A stretch of 64,000 nt of DNA from Metarhizium brunneum (GCF_013426205.1 NC_089426.1:2666001-2730000); one strand, 5' to 3'; counted from the stretch's first letter, positions 25,262 to 37,644 are shown. The notes: a model not told the origin generated them from the letters alone. Numbers and translations: made by a program.

Positions 25262-28200
25262 CTAGTTCTGTGCCTCGATACTCGGACCCTTTTGCTCGAC
25301 TCCCACAACCAGGTCGTAGTTGACCCTCAAGTTCTCTGCGCCACTGAGCGCCCTTCTCACCACGCTCTCATTCTTCTCTCGTACAAGTCTCTTCATCGCT
25401 CCTATGAGAAACCCGGCCACGACGTCCACGGACCAGGCGTCGGGCACCAAGCCTAGCACTTCTTCCACTTCGAACCAGCCACCAAAACGTTCCAACAGCG
25501 CGCCCGTCTGCTCGATTCGATGACTAACATCCGCAATGCTCAGAAATTCGTGGAGGACTACCTGGAATAGACGGCGTTGCTGCTCTGTTGCGGGCATGCT
25601 ACCTCCAGCCTGTCGACCATCCAGGTGCCCGTAGACGCTGGACCCGCCTCGAAGACAGTACGACACTGCTGTATCGTAGTCACCAAGCCTGTGGACCAAT
25701 AGCCGTAGTGCCTCTTCGTGGCGACGCTGATGGCCAGCTAGAATGATGGTCTCAGGGACGAGCAGGTCGCCCGGTAAACTGCCAATACGTTCCGCGATAG
25801 CCGCGGTGTCGTAGTCATGCGTACCGCCAAGGAGCTGGAGCAGTCGTAAGCGACTCTTCCATATTTCGCCATCCGGGGGTGTGTTTGCTAATAGAAAATG
25901 GTGGTATGTCGGCTTGGGTCCTTGTAACGCCCTGTATGCCTCGTATGTAGCCATAACTGTCTCTCGACTGGCTGCCGAGGATCTGAGATCTCCAAGAACC
26001 ACGTCAAGATAGTAGTTTAAGAGCTCGTTCACATATGACGTGAGGCCCTTGGCAAATACAAGATGCTCTAGGTAATATTTGACCGCATCCGGGGCCTCTG
26101 CCCGGAGAATCTCAACGGCTCGCGCTGGTTCAAACCTGGGAGCCTTCCCCTCATCCTCGGCAAACACCTGCACTCCCAGTCGTGGATTTCTTTTGGCAAG
26201 CCAAATTCCGTATTCTTGGATCAGAGCTTGACTGCTAATCTTCTTCAGGTAGTCTCGGACACGTTGCTCGCCGTCGTCAAATTCGGACGCGCTATCCTCT
26301 TCCCCTTCAATAATGCGTTTCCAGGTTGCCAAAACGTCACCAGCCATTTTGCGGCTTTGGTAGAGTCTGCTCAGCATAAAAAGCCTATGATACGACTCTA
26401 AGATGTCGACAGCACGGTCGAAACAGTCCACTCCTTTGTCAACAACGTCATTAAGTTCCGATCTAACCGCGCCGCTGTGAACCGTGCCTCGAGGAGAGCG
26501 CTGGTCCAGCTCAAGCAAGGAGATGAGAAGTGCAGCATCCACAGTCCTGAATACTTCAACTTCGTCGGGAACGCTGCCAAATCCCTTCATTTTCCTCCAA
26601 GCCGATAGGAATCGGCGGAAAAAGTGCATGGTCTGTATTTCGATATCTTGTAGAGCGCTCTTTGCTGGTCTTTCAAAAATGACGCTTCGGAGGTAAGACT
26701 CGGCGATCTTCTTTACCCCTGCATAGATCCAAATGCCTTGTTTCCCTTCAATGATGTCATTTCTGATTCCGGGAATGAGAGACAGGACTACTCGAGGGTC
26801 CAGCTTACTGTCCACCAAAAGTTTCTCCAGAGCATTGAGGTCGCCTTCAGAGACTTGCTCTTTTTGCACAGACAGAACGTTAATGAGGAGAAGGAGACCA
26901 GCTTTTTGCCGCAGGTAATCCAACGTCATGTATTCCAATTCTGTCCTCGCATCTCGGCCGCGAATAAGTTTCAGGACAGCATACACTGCACTCTTGTCCA
27001 TGTCTGCCATTTGCCCCCTGGGGCATGCTTCGTCCAACAGCGCGTCAAGTTGGACAATTAAAGGATTTCGCATTGCCCACCATATACAATTGCCGTTCCA
27101 GACCGCCAATCTTGTTTCAACGTCAGAAAGTCGTCGCACGAACTGTTCCCCTTCCGTATTGCGGGTTGTCTCCCAACCTTCCGGCAGTGAATCATCGTCC
27201 TGCGAGTCATCACGTTCGAAAAGTTCTTTTTCTTTGGACAATTGTTCTATCGACAGTGCGGTCCTAGAGTCTGAGCTCTTGAGTGAGCTAGATGCCTCCA
27301 ATGGTCCAGGAAATGGAGAGAATCGCTTTTGGCTGAGCTTGGAGACAATCTCGCCGAGTCGGACTTGCCCTTTTCCAAGTAAGGTCCTCATGCCATAAGG
27401 GTGCTTCATAGAAATGCCTCTTGCTTCCAACCAATGCTTTTTTGGATTTGCTTCCTGGCCTGCGTTTATGTGTTGAATTTCTATGCCATGGTAAAGCCCA
27501 TTATCAGATCCCTTAGATATGGAAGCCAATACATGACAATCTTCTTCCTCGCCAAAACCTGTCTGAGACGAAGTCATGTCAAAATTGTTGCCATCAACCA
27601 CAATTTGCTCTGGATATTTCTCAAACTGAAGCGTCGCCCGCGTAGGCTCGCCATCCAGACTAACAAACATGCCAACACCTGGTTCTGATAGTTTCGTCCC
27701 AATAACCAATAAAAACTCCTCAGAATTTGGTGATGAAATATGCGGCTTGAGCACATCCAATGTCTGGTGTTCTGTGGGGTGCACACTTGGATCAGCCGAA
27801 GTGTCCTCGCCAGGGGGTAAGGGCAAAGGTTTGTCTGTAGGAGGCGACGGTGATTTAGAATTAGAGCGTGGCTCTAGGCTTGGTGAAGGCACCGGAGAGG
27901 ACGGCTTTTGAGGGTTGGAGGAATTGTCATTCTGGCTCGGATTCCGACTGTGGCCTGGCGTATTTGCACTTGGAGTAGATAAATTTGTCGGACCTGTCCG
28001 GACAGGAGGATCTGGAGCAGTATCGCGAAGTGATTGAACTCGTCCAACATCTTCCACGGGTGTTTCATCCAGGGTCGAGATACTCATCAATGGAATTGTG
28101 AGCCGCCTATAAATGTCTAATAGCGCGTATGACCTGGAATCGGCGACGCAAGCTATTGAGTCTCGGCGAACGGACAAAACGCTTCCAGCAAATGTCACTT

Positions 28201-28900
28201 TCTGATACCATACGTTAGCAAGCATGCCAGCGTTCACAATAAACCAAAGATATAAGTAACTCACTGGCGCCTCAAGCACCTTATCGGCTAGGCGGACAAC
28301 TTGTATCTTGGATTTCAAAGAAAGGAGTATGGTGGCATCGTTACCGCTCGTAGCTACGGAGCCGTCTGCAGCAATCGCATCATTCAAGTCCACCCCACCA
28401 ATCCAGGTACAGTTCTTGACGACGCTTATTCCAGACACCGGGCTTAGTTCCGGCAAAGAATAAAATGCCGCGGTTGAGTTGCACAATATACATGCTTTCC
28501 CTATCCGTGGCAGCAATAGTATTTCCTGCACACCTTGACCAGCCGATCGCGAAGAGGGAGACTCGACAGAAACTGGTGATAGCCTGGAAGCTTGAATATA
28601 AACAGGTCGTGTCGTCACATCATTTGAATCAGGGGGAATTTGTACGAAATGAAGCACCTCGGATGCCGACGTGCCAATGTACAAGTTTCCATCTGTGTGT
28701 ATATACGTTAGCTTCTGTGTCCTTATAGGCCGATCCTAGATTAACCCACCATAAAATTCGACGCAATTAATCTTCACATTGCTATCGGACCCGTCTGATG
28801 CCAACGGGATCTCCTCCAATAACGGTCGTAAGATATAAGGTCCATCTTCGACCGCTGCCTGCTGGGTCGGGCTGGCAGCCAGGCTAGTTTGTGTCGCCAT
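25262..28900 (-). CDS. vps3: CORVET complex subunit Vps3 (TGFBRAP1-like)
   Basis: Minus-strand exons are 28900-28750, 28692-28265 and 28201-25262, giving 1172 residues. The first intron is 57 nt. The second (28264-28202) is 63 nt, has no stop and keeps frame, but has a clean GTGAGT donor, GCTAAC branch site and CAG acceptor, so I take it as spliced. The N-terminal part (about 35-420) fits a citron-homology beta-propeller (motif LYIGTSASEVLHF near its start), interrupted by a Ser/Pro-rich insert. The helical C-terminal half carries the Vps39-type domains, ending in the hallmark EALRLLVHRLGDYDTAVSYC. Known role: CORVET binds Rab5/Vps21 and tethers early endosomes. Vps39/Vam6 of HOPS is the alternative, but the N-terminus (GPYILRPLLEEIPLA) reads as the Vps3/TGFBRAP1 type. 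It is transcribed divergently from coy1. Confidence 0.85.
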
Positions 28901-29521
28901 GGCAAGGGATCATTCATTTGAGGCTAGTGTAGTGTCACGCTCATATTTGTAGTTGAGGGCCGTGGCGCATCGCGTACGTTGATTTGGCTTTTCGAGGGAG
29001 ACCAATGGCTTGGTGGTTTCGTCAAGTGGTGTTGGCATTTGGAGGTTAGCACAGCTCGGAGATCGGATAAGTCCAGTCGTCTTTGTGTCGACGACACAGG
29101 TCTGGTACGTACTAGGAGGTACTGAGGCCAAGGTTTCGGTGGGGCTGGGCCGCCTACTTAAGTACAAGACAGAGGCTCCCTGACCCTGACATGTCCGGTA
29201 CTTTACGTAGGTGCCTGGCATTTGAGCTGTGGCTCAGTGGCTCAGTTGGCTCAGTGGTCCGTGGCTGGTTCAATGTTCAACCAGACCAGCACTTGAGACT
29301 TGATTGAATGTTGAGACCAGACCCGCCGTCCCTCCCCTGTGACGAACACGTCAACTGCTTGAACTTCAACGCCTGGATCCTCCAGCTCCAGCATCGCGAT
29401 CGTACCATCACGCCATCTTGGTCGTCCACCGCCCTCTTGTAGGCGATTGATGGCAAGACTTATACGTCGATCGAATGCGCAGCTTCCGACTGTGGAAAAT
29501 TAATTAAACGCCGCTTTCACA
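28901..29521. promoter_or_regulatory. Shared divergent promoter region of vps3 and coy1
   Basis: A 621-bp region separates the two start codons. It contains direct repeats of TGGCTCAG (three copies within 29229-29254) and no open frame worth calling. Both 5' leaders must lie here. Confidence 0.6.
29229..29258 (+). repeat. Triple TGGCTCAG direct repeat
   Basis: Copies of TGGCTCAG at 29230-29237, 29238-29245 and 29247-29254, followed by TGGTCC, inside the vps3/coy1 promoter region. They may be a repeated factor-binding site or a slippage product. Confidence 0.7.
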
Positions 29522-31854
29522 ATGGCGCAGGTCGTTGGAGCCGGTCCTGCCGCTGCCGAAGCTGCTTCTTCAGCAGCACGGCCCGACGCGCCGACCGCTG
29601 AGGGAGCAGGAAACAAATTCCAGCATGCTATTTCGTCCTGGAGAAGTACGCTGTCTCAACCGCGTTATTGCAACTGCGTTTTGCACTTACTTACTGCAGT
29701 AAATAGGTGTTGATTTGACAACCCTGACCGCGAACCTCGATAATACAGCGTCAGAAATCGTGACGTATCAGCGCGACTCGACAGTGCAGCGTAAAGAGCT
29801 GGCACAAAAAACAAAAGACTTCAGAAAGCTTGATGATGCAAGCAAATTGACCGAAATCAAAGGTCTCTTGAAAGGTAGTCCAGATCCCGTCTAGCCTCCG
29901 GCTGCAGCCTTTTCTATACACCCAGTAGCTAACAATAGTGGAAGCTTATCAAAATTTCATTGATCTTCTCACGAATCATTCCAAGTCAGTCAACTCAGCC
30001 TTCCTTCAGGCCTACACATCGATATCAGAAGCACCGGACCCATACCCACTCTTGGAAGCCTCGGTAGACTCCATGCTCCTGTCAGAGGAGACGCTTCCCA
30101 GACTCGCAGAAGAAAATAAGCACCTCCAAGAAAATGTTTCTAAGCTCACTTCCCAACTGGAAGATGTCGAAAGCAAGCTTCAGTCAGAACGAACCGCACG
30201 AAAAGAAATCGAGGACAACCTGGACGAGCGTGTTAAAGAGGTTGAATCGTCTTGGAATGCCGTCATGGAAGAGAAGAAAGACAACTGGGCAGCTAAAGAG
30301 AATAGCTTGGAAGAGAAGGTAGAGAATCAAGAGCGCCTTCTGAACGAAATGCGTGCCAGCTACGAGGTGAATCAGCGCCTTGGAAAAGCAGGAGAAGATC
30401 AAGAAAACCACCACGCAAAAGCCTCAAGCGCTGAACTGGAAATGCTCCATTCTGATATTGAGCGCACCAGCACCAGGCTTGCTGAGGTTGAAGCTCGCAA
30501 TGAGCAGCTGCGACTAGAACTGGCCCAGGCCAAATCCTCCATCTCAATCCAGCCCGAAAAGTCCCTGGAAGATGATCCTGGGTACATGCGCATGAGGTCC
30601 GAAAATTCATCCCTGATTCGAAAGCTAGATGCGTCCAGGTTAGAAAAGGAAAGTATGAAGCGAAGTTTCGATTCTCAGCAGCGTACGATGGAGCGTGAGA
30701 CACTTCATTTGAAAGAGGAAAAGGAGACGCTAAAGGCCAAGGTCCAAAGATGGAACGACTATGAAGATATCAAGCAGGAACTTGAGGTTCTCAAAAGCAT
30801 CGAGTTTTCCACCGGTGATGATGACGAGGTTCGAGAAAGGATTGAAAGCAGCACGGACAAGGGGGATTCTTTAGAAAAGCTCCTTCTGTCCCGCAACAAG
30901 AAACTAGGTGACGAGCTAACGGTTCTCCGTGTCTCGCACCAAGACTTACAATCTCGGCTGGAGGATCTGCAGGAGGAGCTCTCAAGAACAAATGCAGAGT
31001 TGGAGAAGTCACAGAACTTGAATCAGAAGCTAGAGGAAGATCTCGAGCATATGCAGGCCGAAGGAGCCAATGCTTTCCCGTCTGGTGCTTCTGTCGCCGG
31101 CACGTACGTCACTCGTGCGCAGACACGAAAGGGTAGGATATCACCTACTTCATCCATCATCAGCGGACTGGATCCACGGTCCACAGCAGGAGAGCGGGAG
31201 CCGATGGGAGGCGGGTCAGGTATCCTGCCAATGGTGACAGCACAAAGAGATCGATTCAAAAAGAAAAACGCCCAATTAGAACAGGAGCTGTCCGAGACGC
31301 ATCGGACTGCCCAGCAACTACGGCAAGAAGTTGCTGCCTTGCAAAAGGATAACCTCAACTTGTACGAAAAAACAAGATATGTATCAACATACAATCGTGG
31401 CGGCGCGACAGCAACTTCGTCATCGGCTTACTCCTCCAACCCGAATCCCTCGACGGTTTCCATCGGCGGGACGGGCAACCCGGGGATGGCCATGGACAGA
31501 TACCGCCAAGCCTATGAGTCAAACATATCACCGTTTGCGGCTTTTCGTGGTCGAGAGTCGGCCAGAGCCTATCGGCGTATGAGCCTCCCGGAGAGGGTGG
31601 TGTATTCGATCACGCGCATGGTTCTGGCGTCCCGTACAAGCAGAAATCTCTTCGCAGTGTACTGTGTAGCGCTGCATATACTGGTCTTTTTCTCACTATA
31701 TTGGCTCGGCAGCGCAGACTTGGATAAGCATGCGTCCAGTTTGGGCTCCTCTGCTGCCGCTGCTGCCGGAGCGGCTGCAGCCGGTGCAGGAAAGGCGGCA
31801 AGTGGTGGTGCAAATCACGGAGATTGGAAGCAAGATAGTTTCAATAGGCAGTAA
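29522..31854 (+). CDS. coy1: Golgi membrane golgin, CASP/Coy1 family
   Basis: Three exons, 29522-29645, 29707-29874 and 29939-31854 (introns of 61 and 64 nt), give 735 residues. The N-terminal block SWRSVDLTTLTANLD and the long coiled coil (about 90-590) match CASP, the alternatively spliced product of CUX1. The conserved C-terminal module MDRYRQAYESNISPFAAFRG is followed by a single membrane span at about 668-688 (LFAVYCVALHILVFFSLYWL) and an Ala/Gly-rich luminal tail. Known role: a tail-anchored golgin that tethers intra-Golgi vesicles and interacts genetically with SNAREs (Gos1 in yeast). The start at 29522 has context CACAATGGCG. Its divergent neighbour vps3 also encodes an endomembrane tether. 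Confidence 0.93.
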
Positions 31855-33498
31855 TGACGTTTAGAACCTGGCCAAGTTGCGGAAGCAATCAAGCACCAGT
31901 ATCAGGCTGGACCGAGGTACAGGCAAGCCCAAAGTATACATATGCACACACTATCAATAATGTGGGATGTAATATTACGGGGTTAGCTAGGCATTCCATC
32001 TGGACAAGGCGAGACATGGGAGAAATGATGATAAATATGGGAAGGCTTCCACTTGCTTGTGTAGGCTCTAAGGACATGTAGATATAAAGAAGAGCACCAA
32101 CAAGAGAGGTCTTGGCTGCGCAGTTTTTATTGTCTCTAGGATGGGGCTTCTGTACCGTGGAGGTCTTCTGTTACGTTTTCTATTCCCGCGAAGCGCCGAC
32201 CCGATATGGCGGCCTGGCCGTGGGATCTAGGATGAAATGATGGGTGTCCAATCATGGGCACAGAGCCGGAATGCTCAGCTAACCATGGTTCTCTTGACTA
32301 CTCCGCTGGCCCAACCTGATTTTTTTTTTCTTGCAGATATCCTACGCGCCGAAGCAACAAGGTGTGGCGTAGAGACAGGGAACCTGCTGTGCTCGCGTAA
32401 TGCGTCGATCGGTGACACTGGCCCGAGATGCGAGGCGTGGAGTAGATTTCGATCCATTGGATGGATGGAGCAGCTCTGTTGGCCGCGTTTCGGACCACGT
32501 TATCCGAGCCGTTTAAACCAAAAGTGCATTCCCTGTCCGTCTTCCACGCTGGTCGCCGGCCGCTGACCACTCAGATGCATTGGAATACGTGGTTTGAGGT
32601 AGTTTGCCTATCAATTGACTGTGTGCGGGAAGACAATAGGCGTCCACAATTGCGGAGGCCAGAGACAAGCAAGCAAGGAGCACTTGAGAGCTCTGGTTGT
32701 AGTGGATCCCCGCCCGGCACGGCGCTTAGACAGCGGCCAATCAAACGGCGCTGAGCCCATCATTCCCACCCTCCCGCCATCTCAGAAGCTGCAGTGCGCC
32801 AATCAATTGGACGACAAGCTCTCCGAGCATCGTCAGTTTGTCGCCGTGCCATAAAAAGCATCGCCCCATGTCGGTGCCTTGCTGTCTCTCAGTCAGCCGC
32901 CCTCACTTTGGCCTGTACAAGACCTGGCCCGACCAATGATGGACCTATAGCTGCGGGTGTCGTGCTTGACGCTGGGCCTAGATGGGCGGCTGCAGACCCG
33001 ACGTGTGGGTTTTGGGTTTCTTGGCCCATTCAAGACAGTCATGCCAGTAGCCGTGTGCTTGGAAACAACAAATACTGGCTTATAATAGATTCGTTTGCCT
33101 CTGTTTTGGTCGTCCTTCTGGTCTTCTTTTTTTTTTGAAGCACAGAACCAATTCTCAACCGGTCGGTATATAACCATCCCAGTTGTGGTTGTTTTCCTTT
33201 TCCTTTTTTTTTTATTTTCTTATTTCCTTATTCCCTTTGTCGTCTGCATCTTACATCACGACTGTTCAATTTGTTTTGGCTCTTCAGTTTATCCCTTCTT
33301 GCTACTGCGCCTATCTACATTCCTGTCTCGCCTAGTATTGATACGAAATCGTCCCCTGTTGACCGTTACGATTTTTATTCTTCTGGTGCTGCGTCGTATC
33401 TCTGCGCCGTCCGTCTCAGATCAACAAGCCATTCTGCCTGCTGTGTTTTTTTGTGGAAGGTGCTGCCTGTGACCCCAAGAAAAGAAAGAGAAACAAAC
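31855..33498. other. Intergenic region with pyrimidine-rich 5' leader
   Basis: The coy1 3' UTR is followed by about 1 kb of unremarkable sequence. From about 33100 there is a strongly T/C-rich leader (for example 33192-33240) immediately upstream of the secreted protein gene, consistent with a highly expressed fungal promoter. No other gene is seen. Confidence 0.55.
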
Positions 33499-34440
33499 AT
33501 GCGTTCAATCACAATCCTTACGGCAGCATTTGTCGCGATTGCCAGCGCTGCGCCAACATTCCCGACTTTGGATACAAACGACAACCCTCTCAGTGCCCTG
33601 GACAACTTGTCAGGATACTTTAATCTCATCGCCTCCAAGGTTGAGGTAGCCAAGGGTCTCTCGACAGCTCCAGAGTGTGACTTGTCGAAAGCTCACATGC
33701 CCACTGGTAAGCATGAAATTGAACATCATCCAAGAGCCAGGAATTTATGGCATGGTATAACTAACATGTACCTCCTCCCCCTGTAGGCATCGACGGGCTG
33801 CCTCCTCCAGATAAGGGCTTGACCGTACGCCACGTAGCAGTCGGACGCGGGACTCAAAATTACACCTGCGATCCCAACAACGCTGATGCCGCACCCAAGG
33901 CTGTCGGAGCCGTGGCTACCCTCTTCAATGCCAGCTGTATTGCGGCTCTATACCCTGACGTCCTCTCACGGATCCCGGCCATGGCTGTACAATTCAAGCT
34001 TGACGAGGCTGAAAGGCTTGGTCCCACAGCCATGGCAAAGTCTGGAGTGCATTACTTCGACGGTTCAACTCCATTCTTCAACTTGGACACGCCAGCATTA
34101 GCCATTGGCCAAGTGCCTTGCGCGAAGAACAGCTCGGCCAACGCCCCTTCTGCCGCTGCTGTTGGCCAAACGGGCGAGAAAGCCGTAACTTGGCTGCGGC
34201 TCACAGCGATGGATGGTACCACGGGAGACATCAAGGACGTTTACCGTGTTGACACGGCTGGCGGTTCGCCACCAGCCAATTGCAAGGACATGCCTGCGAG
34301 ATTCGAAGTACAGTATTCAGCAGTGTAAGTCTTCCTCTGCACACGCACCCGCCGCTCTGCGCATGGCTTGTGATTTTGCAATCATGTTACTGATGTATAT
34401 AAATAGTTATTGGTTCTGGCAGGGCACAAATAACAGGTGA
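33499..34440 (+). CDS. Secreted DUF3455 family protein
   Basis: Three exons, 33499-33706, 33787-34324 and 34407-34440 (introns of 80 and 82 nt), give 259 residues ending YWFWQGTNNR. Residues 1-18 (MRSITILTAAFVAIASAA) form a signal peptide, so the product should enter the secretory pathway. The mature part has the DUF3455 hallmarks: GRGTQNYTCDP near residue 90, then GAVATLFNASC, TWLRLTAMDG and the C-terminal DVYRVDTAGG block. Potential N-glycosylation sites are NYT, NAS and NSS. The biochemical role of DUF3455 is unknown. Database labels of 'malate dehydrogenase' for this family have no support from the sequence, which has no Rossmann nucleotide-binding motif. Confidence 0.88.
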
Positions 34441-35283
34441 TGGATACGCGGAGAAGAGCGGGAGTTGGAAAAATGAGGCTGAGCAGGGCTAACTAACATT
34501 ATTGTTTGACTGATGCGTCCCACGCTTTGTTATAGTTTGGAGGTTATTTTCCCCTTTTCTTTTTCTCTGAGGCACTCTACTTCTTGGCTGCTGAGAGAAT
34601 GCTTGTACATAACTCCTTTGTTCCAGTGGGTGTGATTCGTTGATTCTTGGTGTATCATAACATGCAGTTGGACAGTTGAAAGTCTAAATTGAATCGATCC
34701 AAAAAGATAGCCTGGTAAGAGGAATTCGGAAGTTCAGAAGTTGGCCATGGCAAAACAAGTCAAGCAAACTTTGCTCCTGGAGGCTCTTTCGCGGTTGGTA
34801 GGACAACATATGAATGACACCAAAGGACACAAAACATGGAGAGAGAGAGAGACAGCTTGCGCGCCCAGGCTCCAAACCGGCGGACCAACCCGAACCTACA
34901 AGACACCAGCTGAAGTCGAGTTTGAACTGTGATCCAGATCCCATCAGTGAGTGTGGCTCCAGCCAGTCCGCAGCATGTTGGTGGAGCGCCGTGGTGGTGG
35001 CGTGCCATAGAAGGTGGTGACGGACATGGAGTGATTGACTTCGACCCTCGACCCAGTGCCACGCCGCAAGCTCCCATCTCAGATCCACCCAAGGGCCAAA
35101 AACATATCCAAACCACCTCCAACTACCATCAACAGCCATCAATACCCTTGACAAGGACCTCGCCTCGGGCCATGTCCTGCTCCAACCCTCTCAATATATG
35201 CATACTCGCTCCGTCTTTTGCCTCGGCGCAGCAAGCAAGCTCATCCTTGTCCCATATCCTCTCCCCGTCTCACTCCATGGCCC
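34441..35283. other. Intergenic region upstream of the F-box gene
   Basis: About 840 bp containing a short GA repeat (near 34842-34853) and no recognisable gene. Open frames on the minus strand (34684-35154) are not supported. Confidence 0.5.
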
Positions 35284-37644
35284 ATGGCACACGTTCCGGT
35301 GGAGATTTTCGACATCATCACGTCTTACCTGAGCAGAGCTGAGCTCAGGAACCTCCGCTTGGTCTCTCGCGACTTTGAAGCCAAGGTCTCGGCCCAGTAC
35401 TTTCGCAATGTCGTGGTCCCATTCCGATCCGAGCTGTACAGCGCACTTAGTCGTGATGAACATGGCTCCTTGCGTCATTCGACCTCTGACTTCTTCTCTA
35501 ATGGAATGCACATGTTTGAGTCGTTTGGACCTCACATCCTCCGCTTTGCCCTGTCTCTCGAGCTTGATGAAGCCTCGCTCGCCTATCCGCCGGTGAAGCC
35601 TACCCAGGAGGCTGTTCCGGCCTTCTGGGGCATCTACCGTTGGCCACATGCAAATTACCATAGATATACCGATCTTGAGGGCCTCGAGCAGACCGCTGAC
35701 GAAACTGAGGGGATGAGGGCTGCCCTTCGGTGTCTGTCTAAGGTACAGAATATTGGCCTATGCTGCGATGCCGGCCTCGGATTCCTGCTTGGGCCAGACA
35801 AGCTGGCACGAAGCGCTCGTGGCCATCACCCTGTGTTTGCAACCGTGGACTGGCGCCGCCATCAACGTTCGGCTCAAGGCGCCCATCAGCCTGCCATCAC
35901 CGTTGCCGATTTTAACGACGCTTCTCGAGACAAGCACAAGTCCATGTTTCCCAACCCCAAGGCATTCCGGAATACAATTCTCGAGAGAATGGCAAAGGAT
36001 GCTGGCTACGCAGGACGTCAAGTCTCGGAAGCAGTGCGCATCATGCTTGACACCGAAAACGTCAATCTTGCAAATATCAACTTTGACGAAAGGTCTACCT
36101 CGCTTGCCTCAAATCTTGGCCCTGGCGGAGTTCTGACCCATTATGTCCACTCCTTCAAGGACGTGACAAACTCGCCCTTGATACCTGCGAATCTCACCAG
36201 AGCCCAAAAAGAGATGTTGCTTGAGCTCGAATGGGCACATCGCGCCATGATTCAATCCTATGTGCTGGGTTTGATTGATAACGCTTCCGTCGGCTGCTTC
36301 CAGCACGTTACCACATTGACCATAGCCAAGGTCCCGGGAAGCCATGTTCACATATTCTGTCGAGATGACCTTTGGGACGGCATCCCCAGCCTCAAGAACG
36401 TATCAATTGGCGTCATTGCTGACTGGCGGAAATTGACAGTCTCTACGCCCGGGTATGTCGAGGATGTCAGTATATCGCCTGTTGAATCCGTCGGCAAGGT
36501 CTTCACACTGCTCAGCGCTCATGTCGGCAAGTGCCCCAATGTCGAGAGCCTTCATTTTGAATGGATATGCGGCGGTGAATTTGCGCCAAGCTTCTATCAG
36601 CGCAACTCATATATCCTACCCGCACCTTTTGTCAACCAACCAGACCTCATGGTCAACCCGACGGCGGTGCGGGATGACACATCAAACTTGTTACAACTCC
36701 CCTATGTGAAACACCTTTCTCTCAAGAACTGTTGGTCTTCGCCGCATATCTTCTTGCAAGCCATTCGCCAGTTCGCCCTCTCGTCTCTTGAAAAGCTGGA
36801 ATTGGAGTCTGTTTCCCTTTCTGGTCCTCCTACAACCATACCTCAGGTTATAATGGCCCAGCCAGCGGTCCCTGTCCCCGCCCAGGGTATCATTGTACCT
36901 GCTATGGAAGATGACGACCCAGATGCAGAGGCGATTCAAGGTGGACTAGCACCCGGGCTCATCGTGCCGCCACAGTTGGCACAGCTGCCGCTGCCGCTGC
37001 CGCAATTCAATCTGCCCATCAACCCTCCTGGTGATGCTCATGCACAGCATTCGTCAACAGACTGGCTCCGCCAGCCGGATCTGCTCACATGGCCAGGGCT
37101 GATCGACCATTTTTCTCCGAGTGTGAAGATAAGGCAACTGTTGGCTGAACAGTCTGACAACGACAGTGTGTCAGAGGCCTTGGCAGAAAAGGTCGGCGCA
37201 GTCATCCAGTATATCCCGCATACTGCCGATCTACGAGGAGATGAGCACAGGTATCGCCTTAATTGCCTATCTTTCAAATCATGTGGCTACGTCTGGGTTG
37301 ATTCAGTTTACTTGAAGACAAGAGAGATTCTTCCCGATTCGCACCCTGGACGCGGCATCGTGCACCGTAGCAGTCATGACAGCAACCATGGTATTATGAA
37401 CCTAATGCAGTCTTGTAGAGACAGGCTGCTGGCAAACATTATCCAGTGTATGAAAACACAGGACAAATCTGTTCTCATCAATGCCTTCGGCATGTCCATT
37501 GGCTGGGAAGATGTGTATGACGCGTGGTTGATTCATGATGCCAGGCAGGACGGGGTGCAAAGACCAGGCGAGGGTCGTTTCAGTGGTTTACTTGAAGCAT
37601 ACGACCGTGGTCCATGGTATGAAGACGCACCAACTCTAAGATAG
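35284..37644 (+). CDS. F-box domain protein, unknown substrate
   Basis: An intronless frame of 786 residues. I chose ATG 35284 (MAHVPVEIFD) because the F-box begins right after it. An in-frame extension upstream would start only at a non-ATG codon. The F-box spans about residues 3-45 (VPVEIFDIITSYLSRAELR, then LRLVSRDFEAKV) and should bind Skp1 to recruit a target to an SCF ubiquitin ligase. The rest is long, with leucine-containing segments such as VKHLSLKNCW and LEKLELESVSLSG that suggest a degenerate LRR-like recognition region. A Pro/Leu/Gln-rich linker lies at about 515-585. No catalytic motif is seen. Large F-box proteins of this type are numerous in filamentous ascomycetes and poorly characterised. 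Confidence 0.85.
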   Translation: MAHVPVEIFDIITSYLSRAELRNLRLVSRDFEAKVSAQYFRNVVVPFRSELYSALSRDEHGSLRHSTSDFFSNGMHMFESFGPHILRFALSLELDEASLAYPPVKPTQEAVPAFWGIYRWPHANYHRYTDLEGLEQTADETEGMRAALRCLSKVQNIGLCCDAGLGFLLGPDKLARSARGHHPVFATVDWRRHQRSAQGAHQPAITVADFNDASRDKHKSMFPNPKAFRNTILERMAKDAGYAGRQVSEAVRIMLDTENVNLANINFDERSTSLASNLGPGGVLTHYVHSFKDVTNSPLIPANLTRAQKEMLLELEWAHRAMIQSYVLGLIDNASVGCFQHVTTLTIAKVPGSHVHIFCRDDLWDGIPSLKNVSIGVIADWRKLTVSTPGYVEDVSISPVESVGKVFTLLSAHVGKCPNVESLHFEWICGGEFAPSFYQRNSYILPAPFVNQPDLMVNPTAVRDDTSNLLQLPYVKHLSLKNCWSSPHIFLQAIRQFALSSLEKLELESVSLSGPPTTIPQVIMAQPAVPVPAQGIIVPAMEDDDPDAEAIQGGLAPGLIVPPQLAQLPLPLPQFNLPINPPGDAHAQHSSTDWLRQPDLLTWPGLIDHFSPSVKIRQLLAEQSDNDSVSEALAEKVGAVIQYIPHTADLRGDEHRYRLNCLSFKSCGYVWVDSVYLKTREILPDSHPGRGIVHRSSHDSNHGIMNLMQSCRDRLLANIIQCMKTQDKSVLINAFGMSIGWEDVYDAWLIHDARQDGVQRPGEGRFSGLLEAYDRGPWYEDAPTLR

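Noticed and set aside
28202..28264. Reading vps3 straight through as one long exon
   Set aside because: The segment has complete intron signals and an atypical hydrophobic translation, so I treated it as a 3n intron.
33499..34440. Malate dehydrogenase
   Set aside because: A common database label for DUF3455 proteins, but the sequence has a signal peptide and no nucleotide-binding or catalytic motif of that enzyme.
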